From a virus, in the IMG/VR virus record IMGVR_UViG_3300017613_002508, positions 1-43,071 of that record: a stretch of DNA of 43,071 nt; one strand, given 5' to 3'. The position numbers and the translations under genes were made by a program. Each line of letters starts with the position of its first letter. Positions within the stretch are counted from its first letter, which is position 1. Of this stretch, positions 42,431-43,071 are shown one piece after another. The notes under the pieces were generated by a model. That model saw nothing but the letters and a program-made list of their open reading frames with translations, ran no database searches and was not told the origin of the DNA.

Positions 42431-42464
42431 GAAAAATGGGGAAGGGGTATGAGATCCCCTCCCC
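42431..42464 (-). terminator. Intrinsic terminator upstream of the glycan cassette
   Basis: On the minus strand GGGGAGGGGAT (arm 42454-42464) pairs with ATACCCCTTCCCC (42438-42450) around a short loop, followed by ATTTTTC. It ends the transcript of the acidic gene at 42472-42954, so the glycan cassette needs its own promoter or readthrough. Confidence 0.85.
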
Positions 42465-42471
42465 TGGTTGG

Positions 42472-42954
42472 TTAGGCATCCTCCTTTATGTTATCGGTAG
42501 GTGCTTTATCGAACAGATCTGAATCTTCTGGCTCTGTGACTGGTGGTTCGCCATCAAAGTTATCGATCTGTCTTTCCTCGGGAACCGCTTCTCCCGCCGG
42601 ATCCTTACCTGCCATCTCCTGCTCCTGTTCTGCATTAACTGGAAAGTCCTCCAATGTGCCCTGTGATGTTTTGGCGTTGAAGATGAATTCAAAGAGCTCC
42701 ATGATCAGAGTATTGATCTTTACCTGCAGGTCTTTTGAATCTTCATCCAGAGGAATCTTTCCGGATACATCGGTTAGGTACTCATGGGCATTGAGCATGT
42801 TACCTTTTATCTCCATGGTTTTGATACTATCCTTCTCGGTAATCTCAAAACCTGTAACGTTGAACTTCTCCTTGATATCCTCATCATCGGCATGGTATAA
42901 TGGTTTGACTTCTGTTTTTTCCAAGTAATAATCTGGATATGGATCTCCTGCCAT
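42472..42954 (-). CDS. Acidic hypothetical protein with disordered C-terminus
   Basis: The 160-residue product has an N-terminal folded-looking region (to about 95, with VTGFEITEKDSIKTMEIKG and LQVKINTLIMELFEFIFN). A strongly acidic Asp/Glu/Pro-rich tail with no aromatic core follows. The ATG overlaps the TAA of the partial gene upstream (TAATG). No family is recognised. Acidic-tailed small phage proteins can be scaffolding-like, DNA-mimic or packaged internal proteins; nothing here decides. Confidence 0.6.
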   Translation of the reverse strand: MAGDPYPDYYLEKTEVKPLYHADDEDIKEKFNVTGFEITEKDSIKTMEIKGNMLNAHEYLTDVSGKIPLDEDSKDLQVKINTLIMELFEFIFNAKTSQGTLEDFPVNAEQEQEMAGKDPAGEAVPEERQIDNFDGEPPVTEPEDSDLFDKAPTDNIKEDA

Positions 42955-43071
42955 TATTGAAATACTTTATCTACTCCACGGAAATGATCTCTCTCTCCAT
43001 CCATGGTGTTCATACGTGTACATAGGGCCAGAAGACAGATGCATGCCAGGACAAATAGTGCCCAGCGAATA
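42954..43071 (-). CDS. C-terminal end of a small membrane protein (partial, runs off the window)
   Basis: Only the last 38 residues are in the window. They begin with a hydrophobic stretch (RWALFVLACICLLALCTRM) that is likely one membrane segment. A short charged tail with DGERDHFRGVDKVFQ follows, ending in TAA at 42954, which overlaps the start of the next gene. The missing 5' part lies to the right of the window. Function is unknown. Confidence 0.6.
   Translation of the reverse strand, partial: IRWALFVLACICLLALCTRMNTMDGERDHFRGVDKVFQ

Noticed and set aside
1-43071. Recoding of TAG (stop reassignment), as in some crAss-like phages
   Set aside because: Genes read through at full length with the standard code. 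Nearly all end in TAA or TGA, but the gene at 3689-4108 ends in TAG and reading through it gives an implausible extension over the next gene. TAG avoidance is notable but not evidence for recoding.

Overview
The window is part of the genome of a tailed, podovirus-like bacteriophage that most likely infects a Bacteroidota host. Every supportable gene lies on the minus strand, so transcription runs from the right end (43071) to the left end (1). Genes are tightly packed, often with TAATG or ATGA overlaps, and intergenic DNA is AT-rich. The large terminase, portal, scaffold-like protein, capsid protein and three P22 gp4-like connector proteins, in this order, resemble crAss-like phages (Crassvirales) and relatives. 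That placement is from memory of those families, not from a search. Several phage products carry Sec signal peptides followed by Gln, as is common in Bacteroidota, and a spanin-like lysis set implies a Gram-negative envelope. I saw no integrase, tRNA, CRISPR array or complete replication module.

Layout in the direction of transcription: (1) 43071-36806, a glycan and small-molecule modification cassette: two GT-A glycosyltransferases, a radical SAM/SPASM-like enzyme, two SAM methyltransferases, a sulfotransferase and a UDP-glucose/GDP-mannose dehydrogenase-like enzyme. It begins just after a strong intrinsic terminator at 42431-42464. (2) 36813-35319, small genes including a DUF3127-like OB-fold protein and a GroES-like protein, separated by AT-rich gaps that carry a recurring ~20-bp motif. 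(3) A second strong terminator (35150-35182), then the late block: a winged-helix-like protein, a possible small terminase subunit, a large terminase interrupted by a LAGLIDADG intein, portal, scaffold-like protein, major capsid protein, connector paralogues (one preceded by an inserted HNH endonuclease gene) and further structural proteins, to a third terminator at 20082-20120. (4) 20056-6968, the adhesin region: a 1206-residue collagen-like fibre with a C1q-like tail, a 790-residue multidomain glycosyltransferase directly downstream, and a run of beta-rich fibre proteins including a tandem paralogous pair. (5) 6891-13, exported proteins and lysis: three signal-peptide-bearing fibre-like proteins sharing N- and C-terminal modules, a DUF5675-like protein with an SHGC motif, several small membrane proteins (holin and spanin candidates), and a fourth terminator with a UUCG loop at 2381-2409.

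The most unusual features are the exported, modular fibre-like protein family; the pairing of a Thr-rich collagen-like fibre with a GT2-TPR-GT-GT29-like enzyme, which suggests phage-directed glycosylation of its own fibre; the large sugar, sulfate and methyl modification cassette; and two homing elements in late structural genes, one an intein with an atypical Gln at position 1.
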